From assembly GCF_021043365.1 (NCBI RefSeq), contig NZ_JAJNDU010000001.1, positions 186,001-250,000 on the forward strand: 64,000 nt of DNA, read 5' to 3'. This document shows positions 20,012 to 27,933 of this stretch, piece after piece. The notes beneath the pieces are model-generated. The model saw only the letters and a list, made by a program, of their open reading frames with translations. It had not been told where the DNA came from and did not search any database. Numbering within the stretch: position 1 is the first letter of the stretch; every line of letters starts with the position of its first letter. The DNA comes from Sphingomonas sp. IC-11. Its GTDB lineage: Bacteria > Pseudomonadota > Alphaproteobacteria > Sphingomonadales > Sphingomonadaceae. A program made the translations under genes and the position numbers.

Positions 20012-20727
20012 GTGCAGCCGTTCTGACCCGTATTCTAACGGTCGCCGAAACGGGCTCTACCAACGCCGACCTCCTCGCCCTGGCCGCCCGGGGCGAGGAG
20101 GAAGGCGTTTGGCTCCGTGCGGAGCGGCAGACGGCTGGACGTGGCCGTCAGGGGCGTGACTGGTCCTCGCCGACCGGCAATCTTTACGCCAGCACGCTGG
20201 TGCAGGCCCGACCGGACGATCCGCCCGCACCCTCGCTCGCGCTGGTCAGCGCCGTGGCGCTTGCCGAAACGATTTCGGTGCTCGGCTGTCCCGCCGTCAC
20301 CATCAAATGGCCGAATGACCTGCTGCTGGATGGCGCAAAGCTTGCCGGCATTCTGCTGGAACGCAGCGGTAATGCGATCGTGATCGGCTTCGGGGTGAAC
20401 CTCGCCTCGCATCCCTCCATCGACGGTCGTCGCACCGCGAGCCTCGCCGGCCGATTGTGGATCCACTCCGTCGCTGAGCTCTATGATCATCTGACGGTCG
20501 AATTCGCCCGCTGGCTCGGCATCTGGCGTGCTCAGGGGCTGGCTCCCGTCGTCGCGCGGTGGCAGGCGCAGGCACATGCGCCCGGAACGCCGCTCAACGC
20601 CAATCTGGCGGATGGGACGACCATCACCGGCACATATGATGGTCTTGCGCCTGACGGGGCGCTACGGCTGCGCTTGGCGGATGGCAGCGTGCATGTCATC
20701 CATGCCGGCGACGTGTTCCTGGTATAG
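20008..20727 (+). CDS. birA: Biotin--[acetyl-CoA-carboxylase] ligase, no conventional start codon
   Basis: This monofunctional biotin protein ligase attaches biotin to the carrier protein of acetyl-CoA carboxylase. The family core is clear: TGSTNADLL, GRGRQGRDWSS, KWPNDLLLDGAKLAGILLE and the C-terminal barrel. There is no N-terminal DNA-binding domain. The conserved sequence begins within a few codons of the nuoN stop, yet between there and GTG 20200, which lies inside the core, the frame has no ATG, GTG or TTG. The best candidate is CTG at 20008, in a CTGA overlap with the nuoN stop, giving 239 residues; CTG 20023 or ATT 20032 are alternatives. Product call is firm, start is not. Confidence 0.9.
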   Translation: MSAAVLTRILTVAETGSTNADLLALAARGEEEGVWLRAERQTAGRGRQGRDWSSPTGNLYASTLVQARPDDPPAPSLALVSAVALAETISVLGCPAVTIKWPNDLLLDGAKLAGILLERSGNAIVIGFGVNLASHPSIDGRRTASLAGRLWIHSVAELYDHLTVEFARWLGIWRAQGLAPVVARWQAQAHAPGTPLNANLADGTTITGTYDGLAPDGALRLRLADGSVHVIHAGDVFLV

Positions 20728-20739
20728 GGGGAGGGGTTT

Positions 20740-21525
20740 ATGCTGCTCGCGATCGATGCGGGGAACACCAACATCGTCTTTGCGCTGGTCGACGGGCGCG
20801 AGATCAAGACGCGCTGGCGCATCGCCACCGACCCGCGCCGCACGGCGGACGAATATGCGGTCTGGCTCAGCCAGCTGCTGACGCTGGAGGGTTACCAGCG
20901 CTCCGATGTGGAAGGTGTGATCATTTCCACGGTGGTGCCGCGCGCGCTCCACAATCTGGAAGTGCTCTCCACCAAATACTTCGATCACCAGCCGCTGATC
21001 GCCGGTCGCCCGCCGGTCGAATGGGGCGTGGCGCTGGACGTTGACGAGCCGCAGAATTTGGGCGCCGACCGCGCGGTGAACACCATCGCCGCGCACGCGC
21101 TTCATCACGGCGATCTCATCGTCATCGACTTTGGCACAGCCACCACCCTCGACGTGTCGGACTTCAACGGTGCGTACAAGGGCGGGATCATCGCGCCGGG
21201 CATCAACCTGTCGCTCGACGCACTGGTCAATGCCGCGGCCAAGCTGCCGCGCATCGCGATAGAGGCGCCCAAGGGCAATGTCGGCGTGATTGGCCGTAAC
21301 ACCGTGGATCAGATGAACATCGGGATCTACTGGGGTTATATCGCCATGATCGAGGGGCTGGTCGCACGGATGAAGGCGGAGATCGGCCGCCCGGCAAAGG
21401 TGGTGGCGACCGGAGGGCTCGCCACGCTGTTCGAGCAGCATACCGACGTGTTCGATGCGATCGAGCCAGACCTGACGATCCAGGGACTGGCGATCATGTG
21501 GGAACGTGCCCATATCAGCAGGTGA
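20740..21525 (+). CDS. coaX: Type III pantothenate kinase
   Basis: This 261-residue ASKHA-fold kinase makes 4'-phosphopantothenate, the first step of coenzyme A synthesis. Visible motifs are the phosphate loop [15 protein letters not shown] at the N-terminus, [15 protein letters not shown] in the middle and [20 protein letters not shown] at 20727-20734 is a strong ribosome-binding site. It follows birA by 12 bases, and biotin and CoA functions are often grouped this way in alphaproteobacteria. Confidence 0.97.
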   Translation: MLLAIDAGNTNIVFALVDGREIKTRWRIATDPRRTADEYAVWLSQLLTLEGYQRSDVEGVIISTVVPRALHNLEVLSTKYFDHQPLIAGRPPVEWGVALDVDEPQNLGADRAVNTIAAHALHHGDLIVIDFGTATTLDVSDFNGAYKGGIIAPGINLSLDALVNAAAKLPRIAIEAPKGNVGVIGRNTVDQMNIGIYWGYIAMIEGLVARMKAEIGRPAKVVATGGLATLFEQHTDVFDAIEPDLTIQGLAIMWERAHISR

Positions 21526-21664
21526 GTTTCACGGCCTTTGCGCTCGGCAGCGCGCGGGTCGGCGGTTTCGCCGATCGGTGCCTCGGGTGTTTGGCCTGGC
21601 CCGGATCGCACTGGGCAATGACGGAATTGGGGAACGCCTCGCCCAGCAATCATGAGGCCGGCAA

Positions 21665-21692
21665 TGCACGGGCGCCCGAAGTGGCGCCTGCA
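21665..21692 (+). promoter_or_regulatory. Hairpin in the leader upstream of the RNase J gene
   Basis: In the 175-base gap between coaX and rnj, TGCA-cg-GGCGCC pairs with GGCGCC-TGCA around a CGAAGT loop, giving a 10-bp stem with a two-base bulge. It ends nine bases before the first ATG of rnj. It could act in the mRNA leader or be a chance GC-rich palindrome. The rest of the gap shows no gene. Confidence 0.3.
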
Positions 21693-21700
21693 CCTTCGGT

Positions 21701-23371
21701 ATGCGCCAAAGGTGTGGATTAAGGACAAAGACAATTTCCAAGAACGACGAACTGCTCTTCTGCGCCCTTGGTGGCTCCGGCGAGATCGGAATGAACGTAA
21801 ACCTGTACGGCTGCCGCGGCCGCTGGGTGATGGTGGACTGCGGCGTGACCTTTGCCGATCACAGCTATCCCGGCATCGATCTGGTGCTGCCGGATCTTTC
21901 GTTCATCGAGGATCGGCTGGAGGAGCTTGGCGGCATCGTCCTCACCCACGGGCATGAGGATCATATCGGGGCGCTGCCCTACCTCGCCGATGATCTTGGC
22001 GTGCCTCTTTATGCTACGCCGTTCACGGCAGGCCTCATCCGCCACAAGCTGGAAGAGGAACGCATCGCCGATCGCATCGACCTGCGCGTCATCACGCCGG
22101 GCGAACGCTTCAAGGTCGGCCCGTTCGACTTCCAATTCGTGCCGATGTCGCATTCCATTCCGGAAGCGAATGCGCTGATTATCGACACGCCGGCCGGCCG
22201 GGTCTTCCACACCGGCGATTGGAAGCTGGATGCGGCGCCGGTGATCGGCACCCCTGCCACCGCGGCCGAACTGACCGCGATCGGCGACCAGGGCATCGAC
22301 GTGCTGGTCTGCGATTCGACCAACGTGTTCAATGCCGAGGCGTCCGGATCGGAAAGCGAGGTTCGTGTCGGGCTCTCCGAAACGATCGCCAAGGCGCGCG
22401 GCCGCGTGCTGGTGACGACCTTTGCCTCCAACGCTGCGCGCCTTCAGACGCTCGGCGCGGTGGCGAAGGAAAGCGGCCGTGCGCTTTGCGTCGCTGGTCG
22501 CTCGCTGGATCGGATCATCAAGGTTGCCCGTTCCTGCGGCTATCTCCGGAACTTCCCGGACACGATCACGCCTGATGAAGCGATGCGCATGCCGCGCGAT
22601 CAGGTGCTGATCGTCGCGACCGGCGGCCAGGGGGAGGCGCGCGCTGCCCTCTCGCGGATCGCCGAGGGGTCGCACCCGATCAAGCTGGACGCCGGCGATA
22701 CGGTGGTCTTTTCGTCCAAGCAGATCCCCGGCAACGAAGTGGCGATCGGCCGTATTCAGAACATCCTGGCCGGTCGCGGCGTGGCGATGGTCACCGAAAA
22801 GCAGGCTCACGTCCATGTGTCGGGCCATCCGGGACGTCCGGAGCTGGCGCAGATCTACGGATGGTTGCGCCCGCGCGTGCTGGTGCCGGTCCATGGTGAA
22901 ATGCGCCACCTGATGGAACAGGCGCGGTTCGGCCTTGCGCAGGGGATCCCGCAGACGATCGTTCAGACGGACGGCGATCTCGTCCGGCTGGCGCCGGGCG
23001 CGCCGGAGAAGATCGGCCACGCGCCGGTCGGGCGTCTGGTGCTGGACGGGGACGTCATCCTGCCGGCGGACGGCGCGACCATCAACGAGCGGCGCCGGAT
23101 CGGTCTTCATGGCCAGGTTTCCGTTGCCGTGGCGGTAACGGATCGTGGCCGCCTGGCCGGATCTCCGCAGGTTCGGCTTCAGGGCATCCCGGTCGAGGAG
23201 GAACGCGCGGCCTTCATCGCGGAGGCGGAGGACGCCGCGGCGGAAGCGGTGCAGGGCGGTTCGCGCGATCGTGACCGGCTGCGCGAGGAGGTCCGTCTGG
23301 CGGTACGCCGCTGTGCCACGCGCTGGACCGGCAAGAAGCCGATCGTCGATGTTCTGTTGCTGGAGGTGTGA
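21701..23371 (+). CDS. rnj: Ribonuclease J family metallo-beta-lactamase nuclease
   Basis: The product is up to 556 residues, an RNase J-type 5' exonuclease/endonuclease acting in rRNA maturation and mRNA decay. The metallo-beta-lactamase motif HGHEDH is at residues 83-88, followed by MSHSIPEAN and HTGDWKLD; the beta-CASP part is seen in the conserved ATGGQGE and HVSGHPGRPELAQI regions. The start is open: ATG 21701 gives 11 extra residues, whereas AAGGA at 21721-21725 is ideally spaced for ATT 21734 (then SKNDELLFCALGG). The DELLFCALGGSGEIGMN segment is where family conservation begins. Confidence 0.93.
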   Translation: MRQRCGLRTKTISKNDELLFCALGGSGEIGMNVNLYGCRGRWVMVDCGVTFADHSYPGIDLVLPDLSFIEDRLEELGGIVLTHGHEDHIGALPYLADDLGVPLYATPFTAGLIRHKLEEERIADRIDLRVITPGERFKVGPFDFQFVPMSHSIPEANALIIDTPAGRVFHTGDWKLDAAPVIGTPATAAELTAIGDQGIDVLVCDSTNVFNAEASGSESEVRVGLSETIAKARGRVLVTTFASNAARLQTLGAVAKESGRALCVAGRSLDRIIKVARSCGYLRNFPDTITPDEAMRMPRDQVLIVATGGQGEARAALSRIAEGSHPIKLDAGDTVVFSSKQIPGNEVAIGRIQNILAGRGVAMVTEKQAHVHVSGHPGRPELAQIYGWLRPRVLVPVHGEMRHLMEQARFGLAQGIPQTIVQTDGDLVRLAPGAPEKIGHAPVGRLVLDGDVILPADGATINERRRIGLHGQVSVAVAVTDRGRLAGSPQVRLQGIPVEEERAAFIAEAEDAAAEAVQGGSRDRDRLREEVRLAVRRCATRWTGKKPIVDVLLLEV

Positions 23372-23377
23372 CGCACC

Positions 23378-23641
23378 ATGAAGTGGACGTCGGCGCTCGC
23401 GATCTACATCCTCTTCTGGACCTTTTCCGTCTTTCTGGTGCTGCCCTTCGGGGTTCGCACCAGCGAGGAGGCCGGCGTTGAGCGGGTGGCGGGGCAGGCG
23501 GACAGCGCGCCCCATGAATTCGCGCCGGGCAAGATCGCGCTGCGGGTGACGATCGTCGCCACCGTGCTGTTCGCGCTGTTCTACGCGAATTACATTTACG
23601 GCTGGATCACGCCCGACATGGTGGACATGACCAAATACTGA
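23378..23641 (+). CDS. DUF1467 family membrane protein
   Basis: This 87-residue protein has two transmembrane helices (about 6-25 and 55-75) around a soluble loop containing LPFGVRTSEEAG, the hallmark of the DUF1467 family of alphaproteobacteria. Function is unknown. It starts six bases after the RNase J stop and ends the long plus-strand run that began with nuoA. Confidence 0.9.
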   Translation: MKWTSALAIYILFWTFSVFLVLPFGVRTSEEAGVERVAGQADSAPHEFAPGKIALRVTIVATVLFALFYANYIYGWITPDMVDMTKY

Positions 23642-23642
23642 T

Positions 23643-23664
23643 CCTGCGAGCGACGTCTCGCAGG
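23643..23664 (+). terminator. Hairpin right after the DUF1467 stop
   Basis: A perfect 8-bp inverted repeat (CCTGCGAG / CTCGCAGG, six-base loop) begins two bases after the DUF1467 stop codon. A second 6-bp stem follows at 23673-23689 (CGCTCC / GGAGCG). Neither is followed by a T run. Together they probably mark the end of the nuo-rnj transcript. Confidence 0.55.
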
Positions 23665-23701
23665 CGGGCCGCCGCTCCTATGCGGAGCGTGAGGGCGGAA
23701 C

Positions 23702-23720
23702 GCGGCGTCACCGCCGCCCT
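23702..23720. repeat. Second copy of a 19-base hairpin element
   Basis: The 19 bases GCGGCGTCACCGCCGCCCT are identical to 1247-1265. They form a 6-bp GC stem with a TCAC loop here (8 bp at the first site). Both copies lie just downstream of a plus-strand gene end. Confidence 0.55.
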
Positions 23721-23946
23721 TTCCTGATCCACGCTGCGCCGGTTGCAGCAGCGCCGGGAAAAGAGGAGTCCGCCGCGCACGGCTTGCCGCAGCGAGATCG
23801 GCCAGCCGCGCCGCCACCGATCGATCCCCCAGTCTTGATTTCGCCCTTGCCCTGACGCCACGGTGCGGCACGCGGGCACCGGCGACCGCGCCCGGCGGCG
23901 CGCCACCGGCTCAGTAACCCCGGTAACGCGCCTGAACCCGGTTCGC
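23721..23946. other. Gene-free stretch
   Basis: This is the remainder of a gap of about 305 bases between the DUF1467 gene and the stop of the minus-strand coiled-coil gene. Open frames here are arginine-rich and overlap real genes. I see no gene, RNA or strong promoter in it. Confidence 0.5.
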
Positions 23947-26253
23947 TCAGCGCAGTCGTTCGATCGCCTGCGCCAGTGCCACGTACAGCTTGCCCATGTC
24001 CGACGACAGCAACGTCACGCCCAGCGGCGATCCGTCGCGCTGGGTCAGGATCACGCGAAGCATCGCTTCGAAATCGTGGATGTAGCGGTTTACCTGGTCC
24101 CGGAACTCGGCATCGTCGTCGTAGAAGGACGCGATCTGCCGCTGGTCCACGTCCTCCAGCAGGCGGACGGCGCGGCGGGTAAACACGCCCCGGTCGCCCT
24201 TCAGATACGCTGCCCAGGCGCTGTCCGCGACATCGGACGAGAAGCTGCGCGTGATATCGATTGACGCGGAGTTCAGCGCCTCGATCAGCTGCGAGGCACG
24301 CCGCGCGAAGCTTTCCAGCTCCTGCTCCTCGCGCTCCGTACGGGCACGCTCGATCTGCGAATCGACGGTGGCCGACAGCGATTCGATCTCCTTCAGCCGC
24401 TCGTCGAGGCGATCCGCTGCCTGCGACGCTGCCTTGACGGCGACTTCGGCGGTGGCGGCGATCTGGTGGATCTGCGTGTCGAGGCCGGCATTCACCGCCC
24501 GGCGCAGCGCGTCCGCGCCCGATTTGCCCAGCGCATCGGCCGCTTCGGGAATGACGCGGGCCAGCACTTCGCGGGCATGCTCCGCCGCCTGGCTGGCCGT
24601 GTCGCGCACCCGCAGCAGCATCTCGATGAGCCGGGGCGCGGCTTCCTCGGCGAAACGATTGGCGCGGTCGGCGGCTTCGTCCACCATCTGGCCCATCGCA
24701 TCGGCCTTCGCCCGGCCGGTCGCCAGCGTCTCGAGCAGGTTGCCGGTCAGCATGTCGACGTTGCCGCGCTGATCCGCGATGACCTGCGCAATTGCTTCGA
24801 TGGCCGAGTGGGTGCTTTCCGCCGCCGTCACCAGCGCGAGCAGTTCCGGCTTGGCCGCAGCCACCACCGCCTTGGCGGCGACCACGCGCGAATCGAGCCG
24901 GTCAACTGCCGCCGGCAGCGTCTCGTCGATTTCCCGAGCTGCTGCATCGAGGGCGATCAGCAGCGCTTCGGTGGTGGAGATCGCCTTGTTCGCCATGGCG
25001 TCGCCGGCCGCGAGTGCCTCCGTCATCGCATCCGCCGATCCGCCCAGCGCGCTGATCGAAGCGGCCAATAGCTGGGAACGCTCCACGCCTTGATGATGCA
25101 GCCGCTGCAGCCGGTCCTCGACCCGCGCGATGCCGCCTTCGAGATCGCCGACCAGCCCGTCGCCGGCCGCACGCTGGCTGTCGAGCCGCTCGGCGATGCG
25201 CTCGATCACCGCTTCGATCCGGCCGACCCGTTCGGCCAGCGCCTCGGCGCTCTCGCGCGCCGCCGTGTCCAGCGCGGCCTGGTTGGTGCTGACCATCGCC
25301 AGCATCGCATCAGCCTGCGCAGCGATGCCCTTGCGCGATTCCTCGACGGCGTCGGCCGTCCGGTTCAGCAACGCGTCGACCGCTGCCGACATCTCGCCGG
25401 TCACTGCCTCCAGACGGGCGCCGGCGCTCTCGCTGGTGCTCTCCATCCGGCTCAGGTGAGCGGCAAGCTTCTGCGCGGCGCTGTCTGCCGCCGCCTCGGC
25501 CTCGCGGCTACGCTCCGTCAAAGCGACGATCTTCGCCTCGAGCGCTGCTGCCTGTTCGCCGGCCGTGGCGGCAGCGCCTTCGATCCGGCCGATCAGCGAC
25601 TCGGCATCCGCCTGCGCCTTGGGCATGGTCTCCAGCAGCGCGGCCAGGCTGTTCTGAGCGTTGCCGGCCGCCTCGGCCAGCGATCGGGCATGAACGTCGG
25701 CCTGGTCGATCTCTTCCGATAGGCCGCGGCCGATCGTGGCGAGGCGAGCCGTCGCTTCGTTGCCGATCGTCCCGATCTCCCGGGCCTGTTCGGCCAGCCG
25801 GTGGCGGTTGTCCTGCAAGGTGTCGGAGAGCGACGAGACCAGCCATTCCAGCGCCGCGGCTTCTTCGCGCATCGCGTGGGCAGTGGCCGCGAAACGCCGC
25901 GCCTCCGCCCAGCTTGTGCGCAGCAGGATCAGCCAGACGATGCCGGCGAGCGCTGGCCCGACGACCAGGGCCGCGGCAAACTGCGCCCGGTCGAGCGCAT
26001 CCATCTTGGCGAACTGATCGCTGGCCAGCCACAGCAGCACACCGATCCAGATCAAGGAAATGGCGACGAGCGCGATCGGCACGGCCATCTCGCCGCGCGA
26101 CGACGGCGCCGTCACCTCGGGCGGAGCGTGATAGTCCTGCTCCGCCGGGCTGGGATGCTCAACCGCTTCTGCCGGCACGTCCGGTGCGCTGGTTTCGTTC
26201 ATCTCGCTTGCGTCGCGCGTACGGATGTCGATTATCGTCTGCCCCCCAGTCAT
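23947..26253 (-). CDS. Large membrane-anchored coiled-coil protein, TipN-like architecture
   Basis: The product is 768 residues from the ATG at 26253 (ATG 26202, 17 codons later, is also possible). A proline-rich acidic N-terminus of about 55 residues is followed by two membrane helices (about 57-77 and 92-111). A very long Ala/Glu/Gln-rich helical region then runs from 112 to about 690, with repeating LxxRxExxxxx patterns predictive of coiled coil, and a distinct C-terminal segment holds YIHDFEAMLRVILTQRDG and LYVALAQAIERL. I see no enzymatic motif. This layout resembles Caulobacter TipN, a pole-marking protein, but homology is not shown. It faces the HPt-like operon across an 84-base divergent gap, suggesting shared control. 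Confidence 0.8.
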   Translation of the reverse strand: MTGGQTIIDIRTRDASEMNETSAPDVPAEAVEHPSPAEQDYHAPPEVTAPSSRGEMAVPIALVAISLIWIGVLLWLASDQFAKMDALDRAQFAAALVVGPALAGIVWLILLRTSWAEARRFAATAHAMREEAAALEWLVSSLSDTLQDNRHRLAEQAREIGTIGNEATARLATIGRGLSEEIDQADVHARSLAEAAGNAQNSLAALLETMPKAQADAESLIGRIEGAAATAGEQAAALEAKIVALTERSREAEAAADSAAQKLAAHLSRMESTSESAGARLEAVTGEMSAAVDALLNRTADAVEESRKGIAAQADAMLAMVSTNQAALDTAARESAEALAERVGRIEAVIERIAERLDSQRAAGDGLVGDLEGGIARVEDRLQRLHHQGVERSQLLAASISALGGSADAMTEALAAGDAMANKAISTTEALLIALDAAAREIDETLPAAVDRLDSRVVAAKAVVAAAKPELLALVTAAESTHSAIEAIAQVIADQRGNVDMLTGNLLETLATGRAKADAMGQMVDEAADRANRFAEEAAPRLIEMLLRVRDTASQAAEHAREVLARVIPEAADALGKSGADALRRAVNAGLDTQIHQIAATAEVAVKAASQAADRLDERLKEIESLSATVDSQIERARTEREEQELESFARRASQLIEALNSASIDITRSFSSDVADSAWAAYLKGDRGVFTRRAVRLLEDVDQRQIASFYDDDAEFRDQVNRYIHDFEAMLRVILTQRDGSPLGVTLLSSDMGKLYVALAQAIERLR

Positions 26254-26337
26254 GGGGCGAGATGTACCATGAAATCCCTCTGCTGAAAGCGAATAGCGGA
26301 AACTTGCGATTAAGCGTTTCGTGGTAGCGTCGTGCGA

Positions 26338-26631
26338 ATGGCGATCGATCCGGGGGCAATCGATGCCGCATTGGCGGCGGCAGTGGGGGATGATCCCGCT
26401 CTGATCGCCGAACTGCGCGCCGCGTTCGTGGACAGCGCGCATCGCGGCCTCGCCGCGATCGAAAATGCCGCTGACGAGGAATCATGGCGCGCTGCCGCCT
26501 GGCGATTGAAAGGGCTCGCGGCCAGTTTCGGTGCGGTGCGGCTCGTTGCGCTCGCGACGGAGGCGACACGGCGGCCGGTCGGCGATCGCGCCATGATCAA
26601 GCGCTTGCGTCAGGCGATTGCGCGGCTGTAG
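26338..26631 (+). CDS. HPt-like domain protein lacking the phosphoacceptor histidine
   Basis: This 97-residue single-domain protein matches the HPt four-helix layout: ALIAELRAAFVDSAHRGLAAIENA, then SWRAAAWRLKGLAASFGAVRLVALA. In HPt proteins the motif is H-x-L-K-G followed by a spaced G. Here it reads W-R-L-K-G, so residue 55 (TGG at 26500-26502) is Trp instead of the phosphorylated His. Such a protein could still bind a receiver or kinase domain but should not accept phosphate at the canonical site. The ATG at 26338 was chosen over GTG 26332. It heads an operon that ends with a kinase-like gene also lacking its His. Confidence 0.8.
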   Translation: MAIDPGAIDAALAAAVGDDPALIAELRAAFVDSAHRGLAAIENAADEESWRAAAWRLKGLAASFGAVRLVALATEATRRPVGDRAMIKRLRQAIARL

Positions 26632-26718
26632 CGCCGCCGTCGCATGGGGGCGAATTTCCGCTGCCGATGCATCCGCTTGATGATTGCTCAGCGTACGGAC
26701 AGACCGTAACAGCGCGCG

Positions 26719-27897
26719 ATGCTCGCAGGGCTGATCTTTGCCGTTCAGGATGCGGACGACCAAATGGGGGCGCTCGCCGCCACGCTGCCGTTCGCCGGAA
26801 TGACGGTGATCGAATATCAGGCGCGCCTGCTCATTTCCGCGGGCGTGTCGCAGATCGTGGTGGTTGTCTCGCGCTTGCCACCGGAATTGCTTGGCGCGGT
26901 TGCGCGCATCGGTCGGCGCGGGGTGACGGTGGATACCGTGCGCAGCGCCGGCGAGGCAGCGGCCCGGTTGCACCCGCTGTCCCGGCTCCTGATCCTCGCC
27001 GATGGCCTGATTACCACCGAAAGCGTGCTGGTCCCGCTGGCGCGCGAGCAGGGCGACGCATTGCTGGTGGTGCCGGAAGCGGAGGCTGACGCCGGTTATG
27101 AGCTGATCGGTGGCGGTGATGCCTGGGCGGGGATCGCGCGTCTCGACAGCAAGCGTCTGGCGGAAGTCGCCGCCATGCCGCGCGATTATGATGTTCAGTC
27201 CTCGCTGCTCCATGTTGCGGCACAGGCGGGCGCGCTCCGGCTGGTGCTTCCGGAGGGGGAGCCCAGGATCGGCCACGGCATCGAAACTCGCCGCGAAACA
27301 CTGGAAATGCGTAGCCGCGCCGTTGTTGGCGCCACCCTCGCGGCTCGGCCGGGCTGGTTCAACCGTTGGCTGGTTCGCCCGCTCGCTCGCGTCGCCATGC
27401 CGTGGCTGATGCGCCGGCATGTGCCGACCACCGTGTTGGCCGGCGCCACCGCGGCCATCGGGCTCACCAGCCTTGTCGCGCTGTGGGGCGGGCAACTCAC
27501 CCTGGGTTTGCTGTTGGGCGTTTTCGGGGTGGCCGTGGGCGCGCTTGCGGCGAGCTTCGCCTGGCTGCGCGACGAAGATGTCCTTGCACGCGCCATGGCG
27601 GCGGCCGTGCTGGGCGTGCCGGCGCTGGCGGCATTGCTGCTCGGCCATGCCCTTGATGCCGAAACGGGGGAGCTTACCGGCCGTGTGCTCGCGCTGGCGC
27701 TCGTCGCAGCAGGGGCGCTGGGCTATCGTGCGATCCGGGCTCAGCGGCCGGATTGGTGGGGCGATGCACCCGCCTATCTCGTCACGCTGGCGGTTGGCAC
27801 GATGCTCGGCATGCCGTTCCTGGGCCTTGTCTGCGCCGCGCTTTACGCCACCGTCACGTTGGCGCTCGCAATCGAGGCGCTTCGCGCGCCAGTTTAG
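26719..27897 (+). CDS. Nucleotidyltransferase-like / membrane protein, probably catalytically degenerate
   Basis: The 392-residue product has two halves. Residues 1-170 resemble a sugar- or alcohol-phosphate nucleotidyltransferase fold (LPFAGMTVIEYQARLLISAG, then SQIVVVVS and LLILADGL), but the glycine-rich nucleotide loop (normally G-x-G-x-R) is missing. Residues 210-392 hold about six membrane helices. The sequence around LVRPLARVAMPWLM and RRHVPTTVLAG resembles the entry to a CDP-alcohol phosphotransferase domain, yet where the DG-x2-A/DG-x-x-R aspartates belong it reads AVGALAASFAWLRD. I read it as a derived fusion enzyme that lost both active sites. It lies 87 bases after the HPt-like gene. 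Confidence 0.6.
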   Translation: MLAGLIFAVQDADDQMGALAATLPFAGMTVIEYQARLLISAGVSQIVVVVSRLPPELLGAVARIGRRGVTVDTVRSAGEAAARLHPLSRLLILADGLITTESVLVPLAREQGDALLVVPEAEADAGYELIGGGDAWAGIARLDSKRLAEVAAMPRDYDVQSSLLHVAAQAGALRLVLPEGEPRIGHGIETRRETLEMRSRAVVGATLAARPGWFNRWLVRPLARVAMPWLMRRHVPTTVLAGATAAIGLTSLVALWGGQLTLGLLLGVFGVAVGALAASFAWLRDEDVLARAMAAAVLGVPALAALLLGHALDAETGELTGRVLALALVAAGALGYRAIRAQRPDWWGDAPAYLVTLAVGTMLGMPFLGLVCAALYATVTLALAIEALRAPV

Positions 27898-27909
27898 CAG
27901 CCCTTTAAC
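27894..27909 (+). promoter_or_regulatory. CtrA-like box upstream of the DUF2336 gene
   Basis: TTAG-N7-TTAAC matches the CtrA consensus TTAA-N7-TTAAC at eight of nine fixed positions. It overlaps the last codon of the upstream gene and lies 24 bases before the DUF2336 ATG. Pattern match only. Confidence 0.4.
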
Positions 27910-27933
27910 GTGACCGGCGCTAGGTGCGCTCTC

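Noticed and set aside
26694..26708. TACGG/CCGTA inverted repeat upstream of the nucleotidyltransferase-like gene
   Set aside because: Only five base pairs with no further support; too likely by chance to call an operator.
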